From positions 1 through 7,847 of the forward strand of contig JAILJL010000058.1 in assembly GCA_024694785.1 (NCBI GenBank): a stretch of DNA of 7,847 nt, read 5' to 3'. The DNA comes from Lachnospiraceae bacterium (GTDB taxonomy: Bacteria > Bacillota > Clostridia > Lachnospirales > Lachnospiraceae). Of this stretch, positions 1 to 6,425 are shown one piece after another. How positions within the stretch are numbered: position 1 is the stretch's first letter; each line of letters starts with the position of its first letter. The notes under the pieces are model-generated. The model did not search any database. It was not told where the DNA came from and worked only from the letters and a program-made list of their open reading frames with translations. The translations under genes and the position numbers were made by a program.

Positions 1-8
1 TCCTGGTG

Positions 9-14
9 TGTCAA
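9..14 (-). promoter_or_regulatory. Candidate -35 box (TTGACA) of the next minus-strand operon, truncated by window edge
   Basis: Read on the minus strand, the 41 bases after the truA stop contain a perfect TTGACA, with an A/T-rich stretch just upstream of it. The matching -10 box would fall about 17 bases further on and lies outside the window, so the promoter cannot be confirmed. In many Firmicutes truA is followed by rplM-rpsI, so a ribosomal-protein promoter would fit; that is inference from gene order only. No hairpin plus T-run terminator for truA is visible in this stretch. Confidence 0.3.
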
Positions 15-41
15 TAATTTTTTATACTTTTCTCGCCTGAA

Positions 42-779
42 CTATATATATTCAAGCGAAATCAATACAAGGCCCTGAGGCGGAGCAGTAGGTCCTGCTG
101 CCTCACGGTCACGAGCATCTAAGATCACGGGAATGTCAGAAGGTGATATATCATGTGACCCCACCTTAAGAAGCGTACCTGCAATGATGCGCACCATGTT
201 ATATAAGAATCCGTTACCGGTAATGCGTAAGGTAATTAAATCCCCGTCACGCGTTACCGAGCAGTCGTATATCATTCGTACCCTGGTGGTTACCTGCGCT
301 TTTACCGCAGAAAAGCTCGTAAAATCATGTTCACCGATGAAACACTTTGCTGCCTCATTCATTGCGTCCACATCAAGCTCATAGTAATAAGGATATGTAA
401 AATTCTTTAAAATCGGATCCGGAAACTTACGATTCAGTATTCTATACTCGTATGTCTTAATTGACGAAGCATATCGCGGATGAAAGTCTTCCGGAACCTC
501 GCATGAATCCTGAATTATTATATCGGAAGGCAGACGCTGATTAAGGGCATATGCAAACTTATCTGCAGCCATGCGCATATTTGTATCAAAAACCGCAACA
601 TTCATAAGCGCATGTACTCCCGCATCAGTTCTGCTCGCACCGATTACCTTAACTTCTTCGCCGCAAAGATCTGTCAGCGCTTTATTAAGCTCTTCTTCTA
701 TGGTAACCGCATTCGGCTGAATCTGGAATCCCGAATAATTCGTACCGTCATACGATACGATAAGTTTGATCCTTCTCAA
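42..779 (-). CDS. truA: tRNA pseudouridine(38-40) synthase TruA
   Basis: Converts uridines 38, 39 and 40 in the anticodon stem-loop of many tRNAs to pseudouridine in the cytoplasm. The protein has the full single-domain TruA length (245 residues from the start chosen here). The catalytic motif GASRTDAGVHA contains the nucleophilic Asp at residue 52, after the N-terminal SYDGTNYSGFQ strand-loop. Other family blocks are FHPRYASSIKTYEYRI and, in the second half, NGFLYNMVRIIAGTLL, with the C-terminal GPTAPPQGL loop. The reading frame is open up to a GTG at 788 that directly follows the ecfT stop codon, but that GTG has no upstream ribosome binding site. A TTG at 779 has AGGTGA five bases upstream and gives a start (MRRIKLIVSYDG) that resembles other TruA N-termini, so I prefer it. 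It is the last gene of the ecfA1-ecfA2-ecfT-truA block and probably translationally coupled to ecfT. Confidence 0.95.
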   Translation of the reverse strand: MRRIKLIVSYDGTNYSGFQIQPNAVTIEEELNKALTDLCGEEVKVIGASRTDAGVHALMNVAVFDTNMRMAADKFAYALNQRLPSDIIIQDSCEVPEDFHPRYASSIKTYEYRILNRKFPDPILKNFTYPYYYELDVDAMNEAAKCFIGEHDFTSFSAVKAQVTTRVRMIYDCSVTRDGDLITLRITGNGFLYNMVRIIAGTLLKVGSHDISPSDIPVILDARDREAAGPTAPPQGLVLISLEYI

Positions 780-784
780 TATAG

Positions 785-790
785 TCACCT
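785..790 (-). promoter_or_regulatory. Ribosome binding site deciding the truA TTG start
   Basis: AGGTGA on the minus strand matches the complement of the 16S 3' end (part of AGGAGGTGAT). It ends five bases before a TTG at 779. It overlaps both the ecfT stop codon (TAG, 791-789) and the competing GTG at 788, so that GTG cannot use it. Confidence 0.6.
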
Positions 791-1589
791 AAAATATAAC
801 TCTCAAAACTATCATCAATGCCATATATATAAGCATGATAAGATATGCAATATAATCGGTCCTGCAATATCTTAAAGGCTTCATTCTCGTTCTTCCCTCA
901 CCGCCGTTATAACATCTTGCTTCCATTGCCATTGCAAGATCCCCGGCACGGCGCCAAGCCGATACGAACAATGGTACAAGTAGCGGCACCATGCTCTTGG
1001 CCTTTTTTATGATATTGCCAGACTCAAAATCAGCTCCTCGTGCCATCTGCGCCTTCATAATCTTATCTGTCTCTTCGATAAGAATCGGGATGAATCTTAA
1101 AGCGATTGACATCATCATCGCAATTTCATGAACCGGCACCTTAAACTTATTCAAAAAGCCAAGTCCCGTCTCCATTCCGTCCGTAAGACGCGTCGGCGTT
1201 GTCGTAAGCGTCATGAGACTTGTACCTATAACAAGATACGTAAGTCTTGTCATCATGTAAATTGTATTATATATACCCTGCTTTGAAATAGCGATGAACT
1301 TCCACTCAAAAACAGGTGCACCCGGCGTAAGAAAGAGATTAACAACTCCGGTTAAAAGGAGAATAAAAACAATAGCCTTAAGTCCTTTAACCATATACTT
1401 AAAAGGCACTTTTGAAAGCTTGATACATAAGCCTATAAAAAGCGTCATAAGCACGAATCCGGGTATATTCCTGAATATAAAGACAGATATTACATAGGCA
1501 AAAGTTCCAAGCAGCTTAACTCTCGGGTCAAGCTCATGAATTACGGAATCAGCCTGATAATACTGTCCAATGGTAATATCTCGTAACAA
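789..1589 (-). CDS. ecfT: ECF transporter transmembrane component EcfT
   Basis: Membrane scaffold of the energy-coupling factor transporter. It joins the EcfA1/EcfA2 ATPases to exchangeable substrate-binding S-components that import vitamins, metals or other micronutrients. The 266-residue protein has the family length and an N-terminal block (IHELDPRVKLLG, residues 17-28) typical of EcfT. Hydrophobic segments lie near residues 27-58, 70-88, 106-128 and 152-172, with a last one near 246-264. The two cytosolic coupling helices carry the three-residue signatures that dock into the ATPases: ARG at 183-185 (QMARGADF) and ARC at 224-226 (MEARCYNGG). The start is a TTG, supported by AGGTAGGA upstream and by its position six bases after the ecfA2 stop; the spacing is a little short (about four bases from AGGA). 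The stop codon abuts the truA translation start region. No S-component gene is adjacent, which fits a group II ECF module shared by several S-components. Confidence 0.95.
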   Translation of the reverse strand: MLRDITIGQYYQADSVIHELDPRVKLLGTFAYVISVFIFRNIPGFVLMTLFIGLCIKLSKVPFKYMVKGLKAIVFILLLTGVVNLFLTPGAPVFEWKFIAISKQGIYNTIYMMTRLTYLVIGTSLMTLTTTPTRLTDGMETGLGFLNKFKVPVHEIAMMMSIALRFIPILIEETDKIMKAQMARGADFESGNIIKKAKSMVPLLVPLFVSAWRRAGDLAMAMEARCYNGGEGRTRMKPLRYCRTDYIAYLIMLIYMALMIVLRVIF

Positions 1590-1595
1590 AAGTTC

Positions 1596-2450
1596 CTACC
1601 TCGACTTTCCTAAGTACGCTAATATCGTATCTCTCGCTTCCGCAACCGTAGTTGCATCTTCATCCACATCAAAACCTCTCTTCTTAAGGTCATGCATAAG
1701 ATATGTAACCTGCGGTGCCGAAAGCCCCATCTTCTTAAGTTCTTCGTAATGCTTGAATACTTCACGCGGAGTTCCGTCATATGCCACGCGGCCGTCATCC
1801 ATAACTATAAGCCTGTCGACATACTTCGCAACATCTTCCATCGAATGCGACACTAAAATAATGGTCATATTCTGCTCTCTGTGGAGTCTCGCAAGTTCTT
1901 CCAATATCTCGTCACGTCCCTGCGGATCGAGTCCCGCCGTAGGTTCATCCAGTATAAGCACTTCCGGCTTCATGGCAAGCACGCCTGCAATCGCAACACG
2001 GCGCTTCTGTCCACCCGATAATTCAAACGGCGACTGATAATAAAGCTCTTTCGGAAGCTTAACATTTCTTAATGCTTCAAAAGCCCGCAATCCGGCATCC
2101 TTTGGCGCCAATCCCTGATTCTTCGGTCCAAAGCACACATCTTCGAATATCGTCGTCTCAAAAAGCTGATATTCCGGATACTGGAATACCAGTCCTACCT
2201 TGGAACGGAGCTCTTTTCTCGAAAAATCCTTATCGTTAATGTCGCGGCCGTTATAATAAATCTCGCCCGATGCAGGCTTTAACAATCCGTTAAGGTGCTG
2301 TATAAGCGTAGACTTACCCGAACCCGTATGTCCGATAATTCCTAAGAATTCACCATCTTTAATTTGTAAGTTAACGTCCTTTAGCGCATGCTGCGAAGTG
2401 TTGGTTCCTTCGCTGTATACGAAATCGACGTGATTTACGATAATTGACAT
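1596..2450 (-). CDS. ecfA2: ECF transporter ATP-binding protein EcfA2
   Basis: Second ATPase of the heterodimeric ECF motor, cytoplasmic and docked on EcfT. The 284-residue ABC domain shows Walker A GHTGSGKS at 40-47, the Q-loop at Gln90 (VFQYPEYQLF), signature LSGGQ at 144-148, Walker B VLILDEP at 164-170 with catalytic Glu169, and the switch His202. The QYPEYQLFE Q-loop is typical of the EcfA2 subfamily, whereas EcfA1 has QNPDNQ. A roughly 60-residue C-terminal extension follows the ABC core (VPQVT/APQVTYL-type region near 245-250), as expected for the EcfA dimer interface. The ATG lies inside the end of ecfA1 in another frame, giving a 16-base overlap. Translation is therefore likely coupled, which suits a 1:1 heterodimer. 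Confidence 0.96.
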   Translation of the reverse strand: MSIIVNHVDFVYSEGTNTSQHALKDVNLQIKDGEFLGIIGHTGSGKSTLIQHLNGLLKPASGEIYYNGRDINDKDFSRKELRSKVGLVFQYPEYQLFETTIFEDVCFGPKNQGLAPKDAGLRAFEALRNVKLPKELYYQSPFELSGGQKRRVAIAGVLAMKPEVLILDEPTAGLDPQGRDEILEELARLHREQNMTIILVSHSMEDVAKYVDRLIVMDDGRVAYDGTPREVFKHYEELKKMGLSAPQVTYLMHDLKKRGFDVDEDATTVAEARDTILAYLGKSR

Positions 2451-3286
2451 AATATATGTAAAAGCTCCTCTTCCGTAAGAACACCATCCGGTATATTAAG
2501 TCCGGCCTCTTTAAGCTCATGTGCAAGTAAAGTAACCTGCGGAACATCCAGGTGATGCTCCTTTAATGTCTTGATATCCGAGAAAATCTCTCGCGGCGTA
2601 CCCTGCATTACAATCTTGCCGTGATCCATAACGAATACTTTATCCGCATTAACCACTTCTTCCATGTAATGTGTAATTAAGATTACCGTTACGCCTTCTT
2701 TTTTATTTAATTCCGTAATCGTCTCTATAACTTCCTGACGGCCCACAGGATCAAGCATTGCAGTAGGCTCATCCAATATAATGCACTTCGGTCTCATGGC
2801 AATTACGCCTGCAATTGCGACACGCTGCTTCTGGCCGCCTGATAATTTATTCGGCGAATGATTACGGTATTTCTCCATATGTACAGCAGCAAGAGCGTTA
2901 TCGACCCTTGTCCATATCTCCGATGTAGGAACACCGATATTCTCAGGACCGAATCCGACATCCTCTTCAACGATTCCCGCAATTATCTGGTTATCCGGAT
3001 TCTGGAATACCATACCCGCAGTCTGTCTGATCTCCCACAGCTTATCCTCATCCTTGGTATCCTTGCCGTCAACCCACATCGTTCCGTCAGAGGGCGACAG
3101 GATAACATTCATGTGCTTCGCAAGAGTAGACTTGCCCGAACCGTTATGACCTAAGATTGCGATAAAATCGCCCTCTGCAATATCAAGATCGACTCCGTCA
3201 AGAGCAGTCTCGATACTGTCAACGTTACCCTCGTCATCACGATGTATATATTCATGTGTAAGTTTCAGTGCCTTAATAATGCTCAT
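2435..3286 (-). CDS. ecfA1: ECF transporter ATP-binding protein EcfA1
   Basis: First ATPase of the ECF energizing module, cytoplasmic partner of EcfA2 and EcfT. The 283-residue protein carries Walker A GHNGSGKS at 46-53, Q-loop Gln95 in VFQNPDNQ (the EcfA1-type loop), signature LSGGQ at 148-152, Walker B CIILDEP at 168-174 with catalytic Glu173, and switch His206. A C-terminal extension after residue 225 contains DVPQVTLLAHEL, the block seen in ECF ATPases. The frame is open four codons further upstream to a TTG at 3298, but GGAG at 3293-3296 stands six bases before the ATG at 3286, so the ATG is the better start. A 71-base gap separates it from trmL. It holds no convincing terminator, so read-through from trmL is plausible. 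Its end overlaps ecfA2 by 16 bases. Confidence 0.96.
   Translation of the reverse strand: MSIIKALKLTHEYIHRDDEGNVDSIETALDGVDLDIAEGDFIAILGHNGSGKSTLAKHMNVILSPSDGTMWVDGKDTKDEDKLWEIRQTAGMVFQNPDNQIIAGIVEEDVGFGPENIGVPTSEIWTRVDNALAAVHMEKYRNHSPNKLSGGQKQRVAIAGVIAMRPKCIILDEPTAMLDPVGRQEVIETITELNKKEGVTVILITHYMEEVVNADKVFVMDHGKIVMQGTPREIFSDIKTLKEHHLDVPQVTLLAHELKEAGLNIPDGVLTEEELLHILCQLS
2465..2470 (-). promoter_or_regulatory. Ribosome binding site of ecfA2 with unusually long spacer
   Basis: GAGGAG, formed by two Glu codons near the end of ecfA1, is the only strong Shine-Dalgarno match upstream of the ecfA2 ATG. It sits 14 bases before the start, longer than the usual 5-9, with an A/T-rich spacer (TACATATATT next to the ATG). 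The long spacing may be tolerated because ribosomes terminating on ecfA1 16 bases past the ATG can reinitiate. Confidence 0.5.
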
Positions 3287-3292
3287 TCGTTT

Positions 3293-3296
3293 CTCC
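3293..3296 (-). promoter_or_regulatory. Ribosome binding site deciding the ecfA1 ATG start
   Basis: GGAG (within TGGAGAAACGA) lies six bases upstream of the ATG at 3286. It overlaps the alternative TTG start at 3298, which therefore lacks a site of its own. The resulting N-terminus (MSIIKALKL) also matches in form the sister protein EcfA2 (MSIIVNHVD). Confidence 0.7.
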
Positions 3297-3357
3297 AAAC
3301 TATTATCTCTTGACGACCTTCGAAATATGTCATTTTCGTCCGTTATACATATATATA

Positions 3358-3858
3358 TTACTCTATATAATCCTCAAACTTAGTAAGATGTCCCTCTGTA
3401 TTCATACCGACGAACCCCTGCTGCCGAAGCGCCTCATACGCAATAACCGCAACAGAATTGGATAAATTAAGCGATCTCTCCTGCCCCATCATAGGAATAC
3501 GAATACACTCCTCCTTATGATGCGCCAGAATGGATTCCGGAATACCCGCACTTTCCTTACCGAACATTACATAAGCACCATCCGGGAATTCCACATCCGC
3601 ATATATATTTTTACCCTTTGTCGTAGCATAATACATCTTGATATCAGGATTCTTCTTAAGAAAATCCTCATAACAGTCATATTTCGTTACATCAAGGCGC
3701 GGCCAATAATCAAGGCCTGCACGCTTTACCTGCTTTTCATCTATAGAGAATCCCATAGGCTCTATCAGGTGTAATCTGCATCCCGTTGCTACGCAGGTTC
3801 TTCCGATAGCACCCGTATTAAAAGGAATCTCCGGCTCAAGCAAAACTATGTTGATCAT
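3358..3858 (-). CDS. trmL: tRNA (cytidine(34)/cmnm5U(34)-2'-O)-methyltransferase TrmL (SPOUT family)
   Basis: Transfers a methyl group from S-adenosylmethionine to the 2'-hydroxyl of the wobble nucleotide 34 of tRNA-Leu isoacceptors, in the cytoplasm. The 166-residue protein is a minimal SPOUT (trefoil-knot) enzyme of the usual TrmL length. Motif 1 is NTGAIGRTC at 14-22. Motif 2 is MFGKESAGIPE at 98-108. Motif 3, which builds the cofactor-binding knot, runs over 121-145 with IPMMGQERSLNLSNSVAV. The N-terminal MINIVLLEPEIPFNTG is characteristic of TrmL rather than of the larger TrmH/RlmB enzymes, which carry an extra N-terminal RNA-binding domain. Its ATG overlaps the stop of the AIR-synthase-like gene by four bases (ATGA), so the two are translationally coupled, and AGGTGG/AGGA lies just upstream. 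The subfamily name is from sequence pattern; substrate specificity is inferred. Confidence 0.93.
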   Translation of the reverse strand: MINIVLLEPEIPFNTGAIGRTCVATGCRLHLIEPMGFSIDEKQVKRAGLDYWPRLDVTKYDCYEDFLKKNPDIKMYYATTKGKNIYADVEFPDGAYVMFGKESAGIPESILAHHKEECIRIPMMGQERSLNLSNSVAVIAYEALRQQGFVGMNTEGHLTKFEDYIE

Positions 3859-4844
3859 TTTCCTACCACCTTATATAACTCATCCGACTTAGGCGGCTCT
3901 AGGAATCTTTTCTCCTCACCGTTAAGCAAAAGTCTGTCATTGCCGCGCGTAGCCTTACCTATAACTGTTGCCTCTATACCATTACGCTTTAATTCCATGA
4001 CAAGACCCACGCCATCACGCGCAGCCATAAGCATCGAACCTGACGATATAAGCTCATAAGGACTTATTCCAAAGAATTCGCATATCTCAACCGTCTCCTG
4101 CTTAACCGGAATACTCTTCACATCTATATTTAATCCAACATCCGAAGCTTCGCCCATTTCCCACAAAGCGCCGAATATTCCGCCTTCGGTCACATCATGC
4201 ATTGCGGATACACCATATTTAACGGCAATCTTTGCATCTTCCACAACGCTTATATACTTATCAAACTCTGCAGCGTCATCTATCATCTTCGCAGAAAAGC
4301 GTGTAAGTAATTCTTCGCGCTTTTCCTTAGCTATAATTGACGTACCTTCAAGTCCTATCCACTTGGTAAGTAAAATATCCATACCGGGACGTGCGCCCGA
4401 AGTCTTAATTATATTATTCTTATCAGCCTTACCGACTCCCGTAACGGATATAAGCACCTGATTGACAGCCTTTGTTATCTCTGTATGTCCACCTAAGATT
4501 TCCATATTCAAAGCCTTACATTCGGCTTCGATATCAGCCATAATTCCCTTTAAGTCTTCTTCCGTAACTTCTTCCGGCAAAAGCATGGTTATCATGATAC
4601 CGACAGGCTCTGCACCTGCTGATGCAAGGTCATTGGCCGTAATGCGTGCTGCCAGCTTACCTATGTCATGTACCGTTCCCGTAATGGGATCCGTAGACAT
4701 GACAAATACCTCATCTCCCGAAAGAGACAAGGCAGTGCAATCTTCACCGACAGCCGCGGAAAGCATTACTTCCTCGCGGCGTCGTCCTATTTGTCCAAGT
4801 ACTGAGCGCTTAAGAACGTTCTCCGGTACTTTACCGATCTTCAT
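3855..4844 (-). CDS. AIR synthase-related (PurM/HypE-like) ATP-binding protein, function unassigned
   Basis: Belongs to the PurM/HypE/ThiL/SelD superfamily, whose members use ATP to activate an oxygen or carboxamide group. The 329-residue protein has the usual two halves. The N-terminal AIRS domain (about 30-140) has VGEDCTAL, STDPITGTVHDIGKLAARITANDLASAGAEPVG (given here as two adjoining blocks at 50-70 and 71-82) and GGHTEIT at 118-124. The C-terminal domain (about 150-310) has LTKWIGLEGTSIIAKE, MHDVTEGGIFGALWEM and ISSGSMLM. It is closest in form to HypE-like proteins, but it ends in DELYKVVGK and lacks the C-terminal PRIC-type cysteine tail that HypE needs to carry the carbamoyl/cyanide group. 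No hyp genes are nearby, so a hydrogenase role is not supported. The ATG lies nine bases after the vanW-like stop and the gene overlaps trmL by four bases. PurM and ThiL proper are less likely from the motifs. Confidence 0.85.
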   Translation of the reverse strand: MKIGKVPENVLKRSVLGQIGRRREEVMLSAAVGEDCTALSLSGDEVFVMSTDPITGTVHDIGKLAARITANDLASAGAEPVGIMITMLLPEEVTEEDLKGIMADIEAECKALNMEILGGHTEITKAVNQVLISVTGVGKADKNNIIKTSGARPGMDILLTKWIGLEGTSIIAKEKREELLTRFSAKMIDDAAEFDKYISVVEDAKIAVKYGVSAMHDVTEGGIFGALWEMGEASDVGLNIDVKSIPVKQETVEICEFFGISPYELISSGSMLMAARDGVGLVMELKRNGIEATVIGKATRGNDRLLLNGEEKRFLEPPKSDELYKVVGK

Positions 4845-4853
4845 ATAATATAT

Positions 4854-6362
4854 CTACTCCTCATCGTCGTCATCGCCTTCATCATCACCCGGTTCCGGAT
4901 CCGGATTCTGACGCTTCTTGATGGCTTCATCACTCCAGTAGCCTGCTGCTGCCTTAATCTTCTCGATATCTCCGGACGCAATGGCTTCCTTTATAGCTTT
5001 AATAGCCTCAGGATAATCCGACTTGATACCGATCTCGTAAATTGCAGCAGACGGCTTATATTTACTTCTATTAAATACTTCTCTGCTTATCTGCTTACCG
5101 TTAATTGTTACAACCTTATAAAGAACGCACTTATAACCTGTATGTACGCCCTGAACCTTGTTAACATAACCTATCGGCTCATTAACGGTATTAAATACAG
5201 GATCAGGATGCTCTTCGGACTCAATCTCGCTTTCAAAAGTAACCTTTCTGTTCGGGTCACGTGTCTCTTCACCGTAGATCACGAAGTAGCACTGCTTATT
5301 TCTTGTATAACCCTGTATATAAATCGGGGCATCTGAATTATTTCTGAACTTGAAATCCTTATAATCACCTGCAATAGCCGCATCCTGAGAAGGCTGCACA
5401 TAAGTTACGATCATAGAATGAGGTGAACGCTCAACAACTTCAAGCTCTGCTCTTATAACAGTGTTGTAAAGTGTCGAAGAAACCTGGCATACGCCACCAC
5501 CTACAGCCTCTACAACAGTTCCGTTCTCATATGCACCGGCCATTTCATAACCATTCTCGATTGTAATTGGTGAAATAGTATCATGTACGGAGAAAACCTC
5601 ACCCGGATATACAACCGTACCATTTATAAGAGATGTTGCATTCGCTACGTTTGCACATCTTCCTGCTGCCGACGAAGAATAATCCGTATGGAATGATGCA
5701 AGTACATCCTTGATTCTTGAGAGTTCTTCTCTGGTTCCTCTAGGCTCGTCAATCTCGCTTACAAGCTTGATCTCAGTCACAGGCTCTAAGATTCCCTCTT
5801 CATAAAGACCTGTAATCTCGCCTATGGAATCTTCGATAACAAGTGCAACTCCGGCCTGTCCCTCAACGAAAGTAAAATTGCTACCATCGAAAGTAAGACC
5901 ATTATCTATTGCTTCAACATTGAATTTCTTCTCTTTCTCGGTAAGGAATGTGCGTAAAAGTTCCTCATCCACAGCGAATATAAGCTTGAACTCTACCGAG
6001 CTTTCCTTTAAATCCTTCTGATCCTTATATCTCTTAATAAGATTACCGCATCTTCCAAGCTCTATAGCTTCATCGGCAACATCCTTATTAAGCCATGTAA
6101 GACCGATAACTTCAGGCATAACTTCAACAGTCTTACCCTCGCAATTAAGTGTTATCGGAGTTGTAAGTATCGTATCGGCGATTGCTTTCGCGGCATCTTC
6201 CGCTTCAAGAAGCGTCATTCCGCTTACATCAGTCTTACCGATAAATACTCCTTCATATATTGTTGCACCGCTTGCGGCATGGGTACCCACTACCCTGTTT
6301 CCTGCAAGTATGGCTACGGCAAGCGTCATGATTCCGAGTATAATCTTTACTTTCTTACTCAT
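4854..6362 (-). CDS. Secreted or membrane-anchored VanW family protein with peptidoglycan-binding-4-like and G5-like domains
   Basis: Cell-envelope protein of 502 residues, biochemical role unknown. Residues 1-30 form a signal sequence or N-terminal anchor: KKVK, a hydrophobic core at 7-20, and a possible cleavage site after THA near 29. Residues about 60-200 look like the peptidoglycan-binding-4/YoaR-type domain that usually precedes VanW. The VanW domain spans about 235-350 and shows its hallmarks: NATSLINGTVVYPGEVFS, GYEMAGAYENG, GGGVCQVSSTLYN at 288-300 with the conserved Cys292, ERSPHS at 311-316, and QDAAIAGDYKDFKFRN. Residues 372-447 resemble a degenerate G5 domain, and the chain ends in a Lys/Ala-rich helix and an acidic tail (PEPGDDEGDDDDEE). 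Despite the name, VanW proteins are not by themselves evidence of vancomycin resistance, and no van genes are present. The ATG is internally consistent but has only a weak ribosome binding site (AAGTGGG). Confidence 0.9.
   Translation of the reverse strand: MSKKVKIILGIMTLAVAILAGNRVVGTHAASGATIYEGVFIGKTDVSGMTLLEAEDAAKAIADTILTTPITLNCEGKTVEVMPEVIGLTWLNKDVADEAIELGRCGNLIKRYKDQKDLKESSVEFKLIFAVDEELLRTFLTEKEKKFNVEAIDNGLTFDGSNFTFVEGQAGVALVIEDSIGEITGLYEEGILEPVTEIKLVSEIDEPRGTREELSRIKDVLASFHTDYSSSAAGRCANVANATSLINGTVVYPGEVFSVHDTISPITIENGYEMAGAYENGTVVEAVGGGVCQVSSTLYNTVIRAELEVVERSPHSMIVTYVQPSQDAAIAGDYKDFKFRNNSDAPIYIQGYTRNKQCYFVIYGEETRDPNRKVTFESEIESEEHPDPVFNTVNEPIGYVNKVQGVHTGYKCVLYKVVTINGKQISREVFNRSKYKPSAAIYEIGIKSDYPEAIKAIKEAIASGDIEKIKAAAGYWSDEAIKKRQNPDPEPGDDEGDDDDEE
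4857..4862 (-). promoter_or_regulatory. Ribosome binding site of the AIR-synthase-like gene inside the VanW acidic tail
   Basis: The last two Glu codons of the VanW-domain gene (GAG GAG, then TAG) form a perfect GAGGAG 12 bases before the next ATG, separated by an A/T-rich ATATATTAT. This makes the acidic C-terminus and the ribosome binding site share sequence. The spacer is again longer than usual, as at ecfA2. Confidence 0.5.
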
Positions 6363-6392
6363 TTCTTAACCCACTTTCTATAATTAAATACA

Positions 6393-6421
6393 TTGACAGT
6401 AAATAATAAAACATTTACATT
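6393..6421 (+). promoter_or_regulatory. Candidate sigma-A promoter for the plus-strand TPR-like gene
   Basis: A perfect TTGACA (6393-6398), a 17-base spacer and TACATT (6416-6421, four of six matches to TATAAT). A TATAAT at 6421-6426 is also present but would need a 22-base spacer. Transcription would begin near 6428, giving a leader of about 128 bases before the ATG at 6556 that is antisense to the whole membrane microprotein gene. Confidence 0.45.
6399..6418. repeat. Inverted repeat GTAAAT-N8-ATTTAC between the -35 and -10 boxes
   Basis: A perfect six-base inverted repeat with an eight-base A/T-rich centre. It lies almost exactly in the spacer of the candidate plus-strand promoter and touches the first bases of its -10 box. 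It is also in the gap between the microprotein and the VanW-family gene. This placement suits a repressor operator, but six A/T-rich bases per arm can arise by chance. Confidence 0.3.
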
Positions 6422-6425
6422 ATAA

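Noticed and set aside
133..384. Plus-strand frame of 83 residues inside truA
   Set aside because: It lies wholly opposite truA catalytic and fold motifs and shows no independent coding signal.
3302..3307. GATAAT on the minus strand as a -10 box for an ecfA1 promoter
   Set aside because: Transcription would start at about 3295, inside the ribosome binding site of ecfA1, and no -35 box lies 16-18 bases upstream (ATGACA is 20 away).
3308..3340. Inverted repeats CGAAA/TTTCG and GACGA/TCGTC between trmL and ecfA1 as a terminator
   Set aside because: The two stems exclude each other, each is only five pairs, and no T-run follows on the minus strand.
3350..3377. TTGAGG-N16-TATATA on the minus strand at the end of trmL as an internal ecf promoter
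   Set aside because: Both boxes match only four of six and the -10 is part of a simple AT repeat, so chance is a sufficient explanation.
4462..4848. 128-residue plus-strand frame opposite the AIR-synthase-like gene
   Set aside because: It is the antisense of a clearly conserved enzyme, has Ser/Thr/Ile-rich low-information composition, and shows no domain motif.
4854..6362. Vancomycin resistance determinant
   Set aside because: Only the VanW domain is present, which is common in envelope proteins of clostridia. No vanA/B ligase, vanH, vanX or vanRS genes are nearby.
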